Shown piece by piece: positions 26,608 through 35,001 of a stretch of 64,000 nucleotides of DNA. The position numbers were made by a program, and so were the translations under genes. The stretch comes from Luteitalea sp. (GTDB lineage Bacteria; Acidobacteriota; Vicinamibacteria; Vicinamibacterales; Vicinamibacteraceae). Location of the stretch: positions 1 to 64,000 of the forward strand of contig WHTT01000032.1 in assembly GCA_009377605.1 (NCBI GenBank). The letters run 5' to 3'. Every line of letters starts with the position of its first letter. Position 1 is the stretch's first letter. The notes under the pieces are model-generated. The model did no database searches. It was not told the origin of the DNA and worked only from the letters and a program-made list of their open reading frames with translations.

Positions 26608-28509
26608 GTGTGCATGCCGACGCCAGGCACACCGGTGGTCGTACACATGGTCGGCTATCTGACCGGCGCCGCGCTGTACGCCATGCTCCTCGCGATGGTG
26701 TGGCGCGCGCGGGGCGGCACGGACCGCCTGGTGCTCGCGACGGCCTTGCTCGGCCTTGTCTGGAACATCGGCGAGCTCCTGATACATGCGACCGGTGCGA
26801 TTGGCTACGATGCGGCGGCGCCGTGGCTGGCGGCAACGGCCTATACGGCGCTCGGCCTGCTCGCGGCGGTCGTGGTGCACTCCGTGTCGCGATTGCAACA
26901 CGAGCCGCAGGGCTCGAGGCTGTGGTTGGTCCAGGCCGCGGTATGGCTCGCGTACGGGTCTGCGGCGGTGGCGGGGTTGCTGCACCTCGATGCCGCAGCC
27001 ACCGCTGGACCGCTGCCTTCTCCGACGGGTCTCGACGTGATGACCGGCGGGCTCGTCGTGCTCAGCGTGCCGCTCGTGATTACCACGCGAGGGCAGGACC
27101 ACGCGCGGCGTGCGCTCTGGATGAGCGCCCTTGCCGTCTTCGCCGTGTCCGCCCTCCACCTCGCTCGGTTCCACGGCGCGAACGAGTCTTGGGCGGTCGA
27201 GCTCATTGGCCACCACGCGTCCATCCCGCTTGCGTTCGCGATGCTGTATCGCGACTATCGATTCGCACTGGCCGATCTCTTCCTGAAGCAGGCCTTGACG
27301 CTGCTGGCGCTCGTGGCCCTGGTGCTGACGGGCTATTCAGCGCTGGAGGCTGGGTTGGCGCCGAGCACATCCGGCGTTGTGGCGCTCCTGATCGGCATGT
27401 GGATCGCGACGGTGCTCCTCTTTCCGTGGCTGCGTCGCGCAACGAGCTGGTTCGTCGACCGCGTCGAGCTCTCGCGATCGAACTACGCCGAGCTGCTGGA
27501 CGAGATGACCACGGCGGTCCAGGCGTGCGACGACACGGATGGCGTCCTCGCCAGTGCCTGCGCAAGACTCGCGCCAGCCCTTAGTGCCGCGTCCGTCACG
27601 TTCAAGGCTCATACACTCGAAACGTCGAGCTCGCCGTCGCCCAACGAAGTCGTCATCCCCACGGCCGAGCCACCGCAGTACATCCTGTGCATCGGAGCGC
27701 TCGCGGGCGGGCGGAGACTGCTCTCCGATGATCTCGACATGTTGGAGCGGGTCGCCGCTCTTGTCGCGCGCCGCATCGACGCGATCAGGCTGACCAAGGA
27801 GCGCTACCAGCGCATGCTGCAAGAGCGCGAGATTCGGTCGCTGGCGACGGAGGCCGAGCTGCGGGCGCTCCGGGCTCAAATCAACCCGCACTTTTTGTTC
27901 AATGCCTTGACGACGATCGGCTATCTGATTCAGAGCGCTCCACCGCGTGCGTTTGAAACGTTGATGCGGCTGACGACACTCCTGCGGGCAGTGCTTCGAT
28001 CAGAAGGGGAGTTCACGTCGCTCGGCCGAGAGCGTGAGCTGATCGAGTGCTATTTGCAAATCGAACATGAGCGATTCGAGGAGCGGCTCACGACGACCAT
28101 CGACATCCCACGGGAGCTGGAAGAGGTGCGGATCCCTTCGCTCATCGTTCAGCCTCTCGTCGAGAACGCGATCAAACATGGCATCGCACCGGTGTCCAAC
28201 GGGGGCAGCGTGGCCGTGACCGCCAGATTCGCCGACCGTGGCGCGATGCCGGCACTCTGCGTAACGGTCCGTAACACCGGAGCGCCGTTCGTTGGGCGCT
28301 CGCCAGGCGACGACAGTGGTCTCGGACTACGCAGTGTAGAACGGCGACTGGCTTGCTATTACGGTGAAGCCGCGTCGTTCGCTCTGAGGCGGAGCTCAGA
28401 TGGCGCCACGACGGCGGAGCTCTGGTTGCCCGTCAGTGGATCAGAGGGGGGCCGTCCATCGAGTGCCCCCAGCATGACCAAAATGGACTACAGTCCATTT
28501 TACTCGTGA
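26608..28509 (+). CDS. LytS-type membrane sensor histidine kinase (HisKA_7)
   Basis: About 630 residues. The N-terminal 270 residues hold eight or so hydrophobic helices. A GAF-like linker is followed by the dimerisation/phosphoacceptor motif AQINPHFLFNALTTIGYLI, with the phospho-histidine at residue 428 counted from the GTG start. The ATPase N-box is IVQPLVENAIKHGI and the G-box is SGLGLRSVERRL. A GTG (26608) or an ATG (26614) could start it. It should phosphorylate a LytTR regulator; the only one here is at 3193-3981, 23 kb away. The last residues (SAPSMTKMDYSPFYS) are encoded inside a palindromic repeat, so the native C-terminus was probably altered by insertion. Confidence 0.88.
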   Translation: MCMPTPGTPVVVHMVGYLTGAALYAMLLAMVWRARGGTDRLVLATALLGLVWNIGELLIHATGAIGYDAAAPWLAATAYTALGLLAAVVVHSVSRLQHEPQGSRLWLVQAAVWLAYGSAAVAGLLHLDAAATAGPLPSPTGLDVMTGGLVVLSVPLVITTRGQDHARRALWMSALAVFAVSALHLARFHGANESWAVELIGHHASIPLAFAMLYRDYRFALADLFLKQALTLLALVALVLTGYSALEAGLAPSTSGVVALLIGMWIATVLLFPWLRRATSWFVDRVELSRSNYAELLDEMTTAVQACDDTDGVLASACARLAPALSAASVTFKAHTLETSSSPSPNEVVIPTAEPPQYILCIGALAGGRRLLSDDLDMLERVAALVARRIDAIRLTKERYQRMLQEREIRSLATEAELRALRAQINPHFLFNALTTIGYLIQSAPPRAFETLMRLTTLLRAVLRSEGEFTSLGRERELIECYLQIEHERFEERLTTTIDIPRELEEVRIPSLIVQPLVENAIKHGIAPVSNGGSVAVTARFADRGAMPALCVTVRNTGAPFVGRSPGDDSGLGLRSVERRLACYYGEAASFALRRSSDGATTAELWLPVSGSEGGRPSSAPSMTKMDYSPFYS

Positions 28510-28533
28510 GCAAAGTGGACTAGTGTCCATTTT
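28480..28533. repeat. Two copies of a 22-bp palindrome before an ATPase remnant
   Basis: Copy 1 (28480-28501) has perfect arms AAAATGGACT and AGTCCATTTT around AC. Copy 2 (28512-28533) has arms AAAGTGGAC and GTCCATTTT around TAGT. Centres are 32 bp apart, about three helical turns, and the second copy ends 7 bp before the AAA_14-like reading frame. They look like paired operator or recombination sites, possibly the 5' boundary of an inserted module. Confidence 0.75.
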
Positions 28534-28539
28534 GTAAGT

Positions 28540-28720
28540 GTCCCACGCTATCTCCGCCCTGCCGTCGAGAAGCCACTTGCACGCGGAACAATGGTGTTCA
28601 TTGGCGGTCCTCGCCAGGTCGGGAAGACAACCTGGCCCTGGGTCTGCTCGCTGGGGACCAATGAGCGCCATCCGCGCTACCTCAAACTGGGATGACCCGG
28701 TGACGGGTCCTTCCGTCGCT
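28540..28720 (+). pseudogene. AAA_14/DUF4143-type ATPase, 5' remnant
   Basis: The frame from 28540 reads RYLRPAVEKPLARGTMVFIG, then GPRQVGKTT (a Walker A motif) and NERHPRYL. This is the N-terminus of the AAA_14 plus DUF4143 ATPase family. After RYL the frame hits a stop at 28693-28695, while the next frame continues as NWDDPVTG, the family's normal sequence at that point, so one extra base lies near 28685. The rest of the gene (normally about 400 residues) is absent; the opposite-strand nucleotidyltransferase module begins almost at once. Confidence 0.72.
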
Positions 28721-29000
28721 CTCCACTGCGCGACGATCCTCCGTCAGGTTCGCCCCGAAGCGGTCCACCGGCAGCCCATACCCACCGGTGATAGGTTCGT
28801 CGGACGTAGGCGAGGCGCTCGATGGGCGTCGGGTAGCGGCGACGGAACCAACGCACGAGTGACAGAATCGATGCGCGTTCCGATTGGCTGACCGGTACTT
28901 CGAGCGCGGCGCGGACCTCCGCCAACGTCAAGCGCCGTTCGGCGAGGTCGCGGACACGCACAAGCGCGGTTGATGGTGGACGGTAGGTCGTGGGAGTCAT
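28677..29000 (-). CDS. Small helical protein partnered with the nucleotidyltransferase-like gene
   Basis: A 107-residue protein I do not recognise as a named family. It looks helical, with VRVRDLAERRLTLAEVRAAL and SERASILSLVRWFRRRYPTP. The start ATG overlaps the stop of the upstream gene (ATGA at 28997-29000), so the two are co-translated. The C-terminal tail (PDGGSSRSGERRKDPSPGHP) is low-complexity and may read into degraded flanking sequence. Position and coupling suggest it is the cognate partner (for example the antitoxin) of the nucleotidyltransferase-like protein; this is inference. Confidence 0.55.
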   Translation of the reverse strand: MTPTTYRPPSTALVRVRDLAERRLTLAEVRAALEVPVSQSERASILSLVRWFRRRYPTPIERLAYVRRTYHRWVWAAGGPLRGEPDGGSSRSGERRKDPSPGHPSLR

Positions 29001-29497
29001 GGCGGGTCCTCTCCACGCAGCACTTCGAGCATCCGGATGTCTTCGAGATCCTTAGGACGCGCCGCGAAGCGCTTCGTCGCAATCAGATCGTCGATCGTCG
29101 GGATCGGCAGGCCGCACCCATCGGCGATCTGGATGGTCTGGCGACGCGCCCACACGTCTTCGAGTGTGACCACGAGTCCGTCGATCGTCGTTACGGCTCG
29201 CGCAACGAGGAGATCGACGTGCTCGTCGTTCTCTACCGCATAGCGTCCCCGCCGGCGCGCATCGTCTGGGGCATGTGTAGGAACGAGCTCGAAAGGTGCC
29301 ACCGCCCCGTTGAAGCGCTCAATATCCTCCGGATGGAGCCAGAAATCGTAGTCAGCCGTCAGGACCGGCAGGCCAAGCACCACGAGGGCACGCCTGCCGA
29401 TCAGAAGCGCCCTCGCCCCGCAGGCGGCGATGGCGCGAAAAAAGCTCGTCTCGTCGAACTCCCTGGCGCGCACGCAACCATCGTACCCCAGGATCAT
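28997..29497 (-). CDS. Nucleotidyltransferase-like protein (AbiEii/MNT-type candidate)
   Basis: A 166-residue protein with a minimal nucleotidyltransferase core: RALLIGRRALVVLGLPVLTA followed by DYDFWLHPEDIERFN, giving the acidic D-x-D pair. A later acidic strand is ENDEHVDLLVARAV, and the C-terminal helix signature is IPTIDDLIATKRFAARPKDL. These are features of AbiEii-like and related proteins found in toxin-antitoxin modules and defence islands. The usual GS dipeptide before D-x-D is replaced by IGRRA, so activity is uncertain. It overlaps the small downstream gene by four bases and sits in a patch of remnants. Alternative: a housekeeping nucleotidyltransferase-fold protein of unknown role. 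Confidence 0.65.
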   Translation of the reverse strand: MILGYDGCVRAREFDETSFFRAIAACGARALLIGRRALVVLGLPVLTADYDFWLHPEDIERFNGAVAPFELVPTHAPDDARRRGRYAVENDEHVDLLVARAVTTIDGLVVTLEDVWARRQTIQIADGCGLPIPTIDDLIATKRFAARPKDLEDIRMLEVLRGEDPP

Positions 29498-29646
29498 CGA
29501 CGCGGAGCACGGACTCCCGCTGAAACGTCATCACGCTCCAGCTCCGCGGCGAGCGCCAACAGCCCGCTGTCCCGATCTGGCCGTCGAGGCGGACCACGAA
29601 TAGATCGAGCAAATGCCCCGACCTTTGGGTCCAGCGCAAGCGCTTC

Positions 29647-30290
29647 TCACAGGGGCGCAAGCGGCAGCACAAACACCAAGGAGAACGACCAGGGGCTGGC
29701 GTCGTCGATGAATCGGACACCATCGATGCGATCACCAGCCTTCGGTAATCCCGTGGCGACGTAATCGAGCGAGCCTTCGAGCTCGACATCGCGAAGCCAT
29801 CGTCCCTCAGCCAGCCAATTGAACAGCGCGACGCTCGTATCCAGCTCGAGATTCAGCTTGTGTGTGTACGCCCGCCGATCAGTGGGCCGCTCAGCCTTGC
29901 TGAACTTGTCGACGACATCGACGTGCGAGCTGACCCAGCCGCGGGTCCACGCCGATGGCAGCCAGGTGAAGTTGGCCTCGAATTCGAGCTCGGGCGAGCT
30001 GTCGCGTTCGAACGGCAGCACGATCGCCTCAATCGTGAACCCAGCCAGGGGAGTCGTGTCGGGAGATCAACAGCGAGGATCAGCTCGAATGCGGTCTCGC
30101 GGCGTTCGCGCATTGGCACGCCGTCTTCACCTTCGATGCGGGGCGAGCCGAACAGATTGCTCGTCGTGATGGTGGGCTCGACATTGAAGGCTGGCGCGCA
30201 CAGAAACCGGCAGCGCGGCTGCTCCGGTTGCGCAATGGCGTGACCTGTCGCGGCCAGGAGGCAGACAAGCGTCAAGAGCGACAGCTTCAC
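29647..30290 (-). pseudogene. Secreted outer-membrane-type protein of unknown function, frameshifted
   Basis: A GTG at 30290 begins a signal peptide (MKLSLLTLVCLLAATGHAIA) and a mature start (CAPAFNVEPTITTSNLFGSP). Around 30045 the frame shifts: the continuation AGFTIEAIVLPFERDSSPEL is one frame away and runs on through FEANFTWLPSAWTRGWVSSH to FSLVFVLPLAPL at 29647. The alternating polar/hydrophobic pattern and N-terminal signal suggest a small beta-rich envelope protein. I do not recognise the family. The start overlaps the stop of the ABC ATPase remnant by four bases, so the two were an operon. Confidence 0.65.
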
Positions 30291-30640
30291 GAGCGGCCCT
30301 CCCCGGTCACCCTTGCCGCGATGACGCGTCCACGCCGCATCTCGATGACACGGTCCGCGAGCGCGGTCGCGTCCTCGCGATCGTGCGTCACGTAGATCAT
30401 GGTCAGGTCGAGACGACGCTGCAGGTCGCGTAGCTCACAGCGGAGCGCCGCCCGCAGCTCGGGGTCGAGACTGGAAAGAGGCTCGTCGAGCAGGAGCAAG
30501 CGGGGGCTCCCTACCAGTGCACGAGCAAGCGCGACTCGTTGCTGTTCACCGCCAGAGAGCTCGTGGGGATAGCGATCGGAGAGCTGATCGATTTGTACCA
30601 ACCGTAAGGTGTCTCGAGCCCGCCCGCTGCCCACCGATGG
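30287..30640 (-). pseudogene. ABC ATPase, C-terminal half (CUT/molybdate-type)
   Basis: The fragment contains [20 protein letters not shown] (signature), [20 protein letters not shown] (Walker B and D-loop) and the H-loop [19 protein letters not shown]. The whole N-terminal part with Walker A and the Q-loop is missing, so it cannot bind ATP normally. It begins where a truncated histidine kinase gene ends, near 30630-30640. Before the loss it resembled PotA/ModC/FbpC-type importers' ATPases. No permease or binding protein is nearby. Confidence 0.82.
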
Positions 30641-31169
30641 CGGCACCGATGACGGCGATTGGCAGTCCGAGCGCGAGTCCGATCAACAACTCGTTGAGCT
30701 CGTGGTGGAGGCGCTCTTCGGACCGCGTCACCCGCACGAGGAGCCGCGAGCCATCGACGGTATACGTAGACGTCAGCGTGCGGATCGGCCTTCCAACTGC
30801 GGTGGCGGCCGACGCGTACTCGGAGGCATCTGGAACCGCCGCAGGCGCGGGAATCGGCTCCATGCCGGATGACCGAAAACGGAGATCACCGCCGGGGTCC
30901 CACACCTCCAGCCACCTCATTAGCTGGGAACCATCGGCATGATGGCCCGATCCGGCGGGCGATGCAGCCGTCTCCGGTGTCTCGTTGTCCAGCCACTCCT
31001 CGGCGAGCTCGAAGTCGTCGTGCAATGTGCGATCGAGCTCTTCGTGCAGGCTGTTGCGGACGAACATGTAGACACCAGCGGCATAGAACAGGACGGCCAG
31101 CGCGACTGCCGCACCGTACCAAAGGGCGAGACGCAGGCGAACGCTCCGTGGGCGCCAACCTTCACTCAC
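30630..31169 (-). pseudogene. Sensor histidine kinase, N-terminal sensor part only
   Basis: A GTG at 31169 overlaps the regulator's stop and starts a protein with one membrane helix (LALWYGAAVALAVLFYAAGV), a periplasmic domain (MRWLEVWDPGGDLRFRSSGM) and a second helix ([20 protein letters not shown]). Immediately after this helix the sequence changes to ABC ATPase sequence in another frame. HAMP, dimerisation and ATPase domains are all absent, so no kinase activity is possible. The frame stops at 30546 after unrelated residues. Confidence 0.82.
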
Positions 31170-31635
31170 GGCTCTCCCGCCTTTACCAAGAAGCCGACAC
31201 CTCGGATCGTGTGAATGAGCTTCGCACGTCCTTCGGTATCGACCTTCTTTCTCACCCGTGCGATGTGCACGTCGATGACGTTGTCGAGCGGCGTGCCTCG
31301 GGACGGTTCCTTCCAGGCCTCGCGCGTGAGCATCTCGCGCGATACGACCTCACCTTCGTGCCGCAGGAGATACTCGAGGAGATCGAACTCTCGGACAGTC
31401 AGCTCGAGGGCGTCGCCGCTCCGGGCCGCTTTACGGGTGAGCAGGTCCATCTCCAAATCAGCGACCCTGAGTCGGAGCGTTTCGACCGGCCGGCCGCGTC
31501 GGATCAACGTCCGGACGCGCGCGACGAGCTCCGCGAACGCAAACGGCTTGACGAGATAATCATCCGCGCCGCTATCGAGACCGATGACGCGGTCCTCAAT
31601 CGCATCTTTCGCCGTGAGCACGATCCAAGTCGAGC
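31166..31635 (-). pseudogene. OmpR-family response regulator lacking the receiver N-terminus
   Basis: The frame begins inside the receiver (LTAKDAIEDRVIGLDSGADD, then YLVKPFAFAELVARVRTLI). It retains the conserved lysine but has lost the phosphoacceptor aspartate and the first 75-80 residues. The winged-helix output domain is complete (LELTVREFDLLEYLLRHEGE, DVHIARVRKKVD, TIRGVGFLV). Upstream of about 31635 the DNA belongs to the CobN-like gene. The first possible start is a GTG at 31621. It could at most give a phosphorylation-independent DNA-binding fragment. Its stop overlaps the kinase remnant's start (GTGA), the usual two-component operon layout. Confidence 0.85.
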
Positions 31636-34610
31636 CGGAGCTGGTCGTCCACGTAGACAGCCTTGACCTCCGCCCAGTCGCGACTACTGGCCATGTCCGT
31701 TGCCGTGCTGTCCCACAGATCGAGGTGATCCGTCATGAACATCAGCTGGCGAGCGCCGTCGTAGCCGTGTGCTTTCATTTCGGCGAGCCAACGCGGATTG
31801 AGATAGCGCGTGCGCAGCTCCGTCTGCAGCGCGCGAGCCGCGGGGTCGATGGACGTGGCGTCCGGGTCGCGCAGGTCGCTCACGTAGAGGTCGACGTCGT
31901 GCCCGGTCACGGCACGCGCGGCCAGGTTGAGGCCGCCCAGAAAGCCGGCGGACATCGGATGATCGAGCAGGCCATTGACATGGCTGCTACGCGGGAGCGT
32001 CGCGGCATCGACGCGCGCGAGGCCCTGCTCGAACGCCGGGCGCGCCGCCTCTCCCTGGAGACCGCCTCCGTACGCATGGCTCATACGGCTCGTATACAGG
32101 TCGGCCATGCGGCCATCGTCTCCACGCGCATCACCAGACTTGGCGAGGAACTGGATGCTCGGCGAATAGGCGCCAGGCGCTGGCGCGAACACCCGCGCTG
32201 AGGCGAGCGCCGCCGCGCGAGCAGGCGCTTCGCCAGAGGCTCGGAGTCGGTCTTCGGTCACGCGGGCGGCTGCCGCGACGGGATTGTCCGGCTCTGGGCT
32301 TCCCGCCGCCAGGCGTGTTGCTTCCGCCATGAGGTCGATCTTGTCCCGATAGTGATCTCGATACGTGCCACTGGTGGTCACGAGCACGTCGACTCGCGGT
32401 CGGCCCAGCTCGTCACGAGGAATGAGCTCCACACCAGTGATCTCGCCGCGCGCGTTGCGCACGGCGCGCGTGCCGAGCAAGTGGAGCACCTGTGCCTCGG
32501 TGACGCCGTGAGTGCGTGCGATCTCGCTCGACCAGATCACGAATGCCAGTCTCGTAGGGTAGGCGTCCCCGTGCTTCGCGCGATGGGCGGCGATGAGGGC
32601 CTCGGCTTGACGCACACCGGCGGCCTCGGCCTCGGGCGTGGGCATTGCCGCCTGATCGAAGCCGTAGAGCGAACGGCCAGGAGGCAGGGCATCCGGCCGG
32701 CGGAACGGCTCGTCCATCGGCCCAGGCTCGATGCGTCGTCCTTCCAGCGCCTCGAGGATGCCAGCCACCTCGCGTGGCGCTGCGCGCAGCCGCTCCGCAT
32801 ACTCCGTCGCACGCGACAACTCGGCTTCCGCATCCGCGCTCGTGCGGCCCACCTCACGCCGGAGCGCGTCGGCCGGACCGAGGCCGTCCAGGAGAACCGC
32901 CGCCGCGAGGCGGCGCGCCACCGCCGCGGGCTCCGACGTGAGTGCGGTCAACGCCTCGCGGAGCTCTCGCCCAAGCATTCCGGCGACCATGTCGGCCAGC
33001 GACTTGCCGGTGGGGGCATCACCCAGCACCTTGGTCCCCAGCGGCATCTGCGCTCGCTCTAGATCGTGCATGTGCGCCTCTACCGCGCGGACGAGGTCGT
33101 CGATAGGAGCCTGCGCCGCGTCCAGTTGCAAGGCGCGATCGACACCGGTCTCGGTCACCTGTTTCCTGATGAGCGACTCGGTGTCGGCCCGTTGTGTCGC
33201 GGCGCTCGGCTGCGCGGAATAGCGCGCGAGCAGCGCCCGCAGCGTGCCGAGGCGCTCTGGATGAATGTGTGGCAGCGCGCCGAGCAGCTGCGCGACATGA
33301 TCGTCTGCGGCTGGCCCTTCGGCCTTGCCCGGCTGGAGCACGATGTTCGAGAAGAGACTGACCCACGCATCAACCCGCCATTCACGCTGCAACCACAGGA
33401 AGAACGCGACATACTGATGATGAGGCGGCAGCGCACCCGTGGACATCAACGCCTTCTCGTCTTGCAGGTAGCCCCAGTCGGGGTGCGGCGCAACCAACAC
33501 GTTGCCGAGCTCCAACCGGGGAATGACGATGAAACGTTGGCCGGCGGCATCCGTGTGCACCATGACGTTGCCGGGCGGCGGGCCCCACATCTCGACGATC
33601 TCGCGGCGGCGCGATTCCGGCAGCGCGTCAAACCAGCCGCGATAGACCTCTGCGGGAGCCAGCGCCACCTCGCGCCTGGCGACACGCGACGCCAGCTCAC
33701 CTGGCGCCCAGCTGCCCACGTTCGAGGCTTCCAGCGCCATGCGGCGCGCAAGCGTGTCTCGATCAGGCAACGGCTCGCTACCGACGTCGTACCCGCGTTT
33801 CCTCATCTCCGCCAGCAGGCGCACCAGGCTCGCCTGCACGTCGAGGAAGTCATCGGGGTCGCCGCCGACGTTGGCTTTTCCTGCACCTTCGCTCCAATAG
33901 GTGAAGACCACGCGCTTCTGCCGATTGGGCGCGCGGTGGAGCCGTGCCCAGGCCAACGCGCGATCCACGCGCCATTCCACCTGTGCGGGAAATGGCTCGA
34001 TGAATGTTCGACCTTCTCGTCGAGCGCCCTTGCCGGAAATGACCATCGGCTCGATCAGGCCATCGCGCTCCGCATTCACCACAAAGGGCGTCAGCTCTGG
34101 GTGGAGCGCATTGGTGAGCTCGGCGAACTTGGCGGCGTCGGCGCCATGATGACTCATCGCGCCGAGAATCGGCACGCCGAGGCGCCGCGCCTCGGCCAGG
34201 CCCGCCTCTCGATCCCGTTGATCGAGCCGTTCACCCCGGAAGAGGAGAACGTCAATCGCCGGCTGGCCGTCATCGAGAAAGGCGGTGCCCACCTTCGGGC
34301 TGCCGCGACTCGTCAGCACGATCACATTCTGGCCGCGCCGCTCGACCGCACGAACCAAGGCGTCGATGTGTGCGTGGTTCTTCTGCTGATACGGAACGAT
34401 GTGGAAGTACACTCCGACCGTCAGCTTCGCAGGATCGTAGGCATGACTGCCCGATGTGCCTGGTCGCGAGCGGTACCACGCCAGATAGTCGTCGAGCGAA
34501 TCGAAGAGGCCCGTCGCATCGGGATGATAGAACCCCTGCGCCGGCGTGTTACCGGATGCTCCAGTGAGCCCTCCGATCAGCAACACGAACAACAAGAAAC
34601 GTATCAACAT
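31596..34610 (-). CDS. CobN-like (HmuS-type) chelatase, C-terminally trimmed
   Basis: About 1004 residues with a signal peptide (MLIRFLLFVLLIGGLTGASG), so it acts outside the cytoplasm. Cytoplasmic CobN cobaltochelatases have no such signal. CobN features include GVYFHIVPYQQKNHAHIDAL, MSHHGADAAKFAEL, MWGPPPGNVMVHTDAAGQRF, HPDWGYLQDEKALMSTGALP and RYLNPRWLAEMKAHGYDGAR. After AEVKAVYVDDQLRLDLD the sequence becomes that of an OmpR regulator, so the last 70 or so residues of the family are missing and length is below the usual 1200-1400. With DUF2149 and ExbB-like neighbours it matches hmu-type loci, where the CobN-like protein handles metal-tetrapyrroles. Activity after the trimming is doubtful. 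Confidence 0.85.
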   Translation of the reverse strand: MLIRFLLFVLLIGGLTGASGNTPAQGFYHPDATGLFDSLDDYLAWYRSRPGTSGSHAYDPAKLTVGVYFHIVPYQQKNHAHIDALVRAVERRGQNVIVLTSRGSPKVGTAFLDDGQPAIDVLLFRGERLDQRDREAGLAEARRLGVPILGAMSHHGADAAKFAELTNALHPELTPFVVNAERDGLIEPMVISGKGARREGRTFIEPFPAQVEWRVDRALAWARLHRAPNRQKRVVFTYWSEGAGKANVGGDPDDFLDVQASLVRLLAEMRKRGYDVGSEPLPDRDTLARRMALEASNVGSWAPGELASRVARREVALAPAEVYRGWFDALPESRRREIVEMWGPPPGNVMVHTDAAGQRFIVIPRLELGNVLVAPHPDWGYLQDEKALMSTGALPPHHQYVAFFLWLQREWRVDAWVSLFSNIVLQPGKAEGPAADDHVAQLLGALPHIHPERLGTLRALLARYSAQPSAATQRADTESLIRKQVTETGVDRALQLDAAQAPIDDLVRAVEAHMHDLERAQMPLGTKVLGDAPTGKSLADMVAGMLGRELREALTALTSEPAAVARRLAAAVLLDGLGPADALRREVGRTSADAEAELSRATEYAERLRAAPREVAGILEALEGRRIEPGPMDEPFRRPDALPPGRSLYGFDQAAMPTPEAEAAGVRQAEALIAAHRAKHGDAYPTRLAFVIWSSEIARTHGVTEAQVLHLLGTRAVRNARGEITGVELIPRDELGRPRVDVLVTTSGTYRDHYRDKIDLMAEATRLAAGSPEPDNPVAAAARVTEDRLRASGEAPARAAALASARVFAPAPGAYSPSIQFLAKSGDARGDDGRMADLYTSRMSHAYGGGLQGEAARPAFEQGLARVDAATLPRSSHVNGLLDHPMSAGFLGGLNLAARAVTGHDVDLYVSDLRDPDATSIDPAARALQTELRTRYLNPRWLAEMKAHGYDGARQLMFMTDHLDLWDSTATDMASSRDWAEVKAVYVDDQLRLDLDRAHGERCD

Positions 34611-34632
34611 GGTTTGAAGATCGAACCGGCGT

Positions 34633-35001
34633 TCACCGAGGCGCAGACGAGGTCTCGTTCTCCGGGACATAGACCACCTCGCCATTGGCCAGACGATATG
34701 CGGTTCCCAGGCGAACGCCTCGTCCGCTGAGCGATCGGTCCGTCACCCTCTGCGCCGTGACCCGTGCGCCTTGCTTTGTGATGATCTCCATGTCGCCGTT
34801 CTCGGTCTGCTTGACCAGCGTGACCTTCGAGGTAGGGTCGAGCAACGACCCGGCGGAGAAGAGAGCAAAGAGCGCGATGAGCAACGCCACGATGAACGCG
34901 ACGCTCACGTCGAAGAGGTTCGCAATACCGGCGAGGGGATCTTCATCGTGGCTCAGAGCGTTGTCGTGACCAGCAAGTCGGTGGCGGCGGACGAATCGCA
35001 T
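34633..35001 (-). CDS. DUF2149 membrane protein (HmuV-like accessory)
   Basis: A 122-residue protein with one membrane segment (VSVAFIVALLIALFALFSAG) after a short N-terminal region containing DEDPLAGIANLFD, the DUF2149 signature, and an extracytoplasmic C-terminal domain (MEIITKQGARVTAQRVTDRS ... YRLANGEVVYVPE). Topology resembles ExbD. DUF2149 proteins are found almost only beside CobN-like and ExbB/TolQ-like genes. The ATG at 35001 lies inside the 3' end of the ExbB-like gene (49-base overlap), and its stop is 22 bp before the CobN-like start, so the three are one transcription unit. Confidence 0.85.
   Translation of the reverse strand: MRFVRRHRLAGHDNALSHDEDPLAGIANLFDVSVAFIVALLIALFALFSAGSLLDPTSKVTLVKQTENGDMEIITKQGARVTAQRVTDRSLSGRGVRLGTAYRLANGEVVYVPENETSSAPR

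Noticed and set aside
28446-28470. GGGGGC/GCCCCC hairpin near the end of the LytS-type kinase as a terminator
   Set aside because: Only six base pairs around a 12-base loop, inside the coding frame and without a U-tract; could be a leftover of the original 3' end but not supportable alone.
33066-34730. A 554-codon plus-strand open frame opposite the CobN-like gene
   Set aside because: Antisense shadow: composition is Arg/His-rich without motifs, while the minus strand carries conserved CobN motifs throughout.
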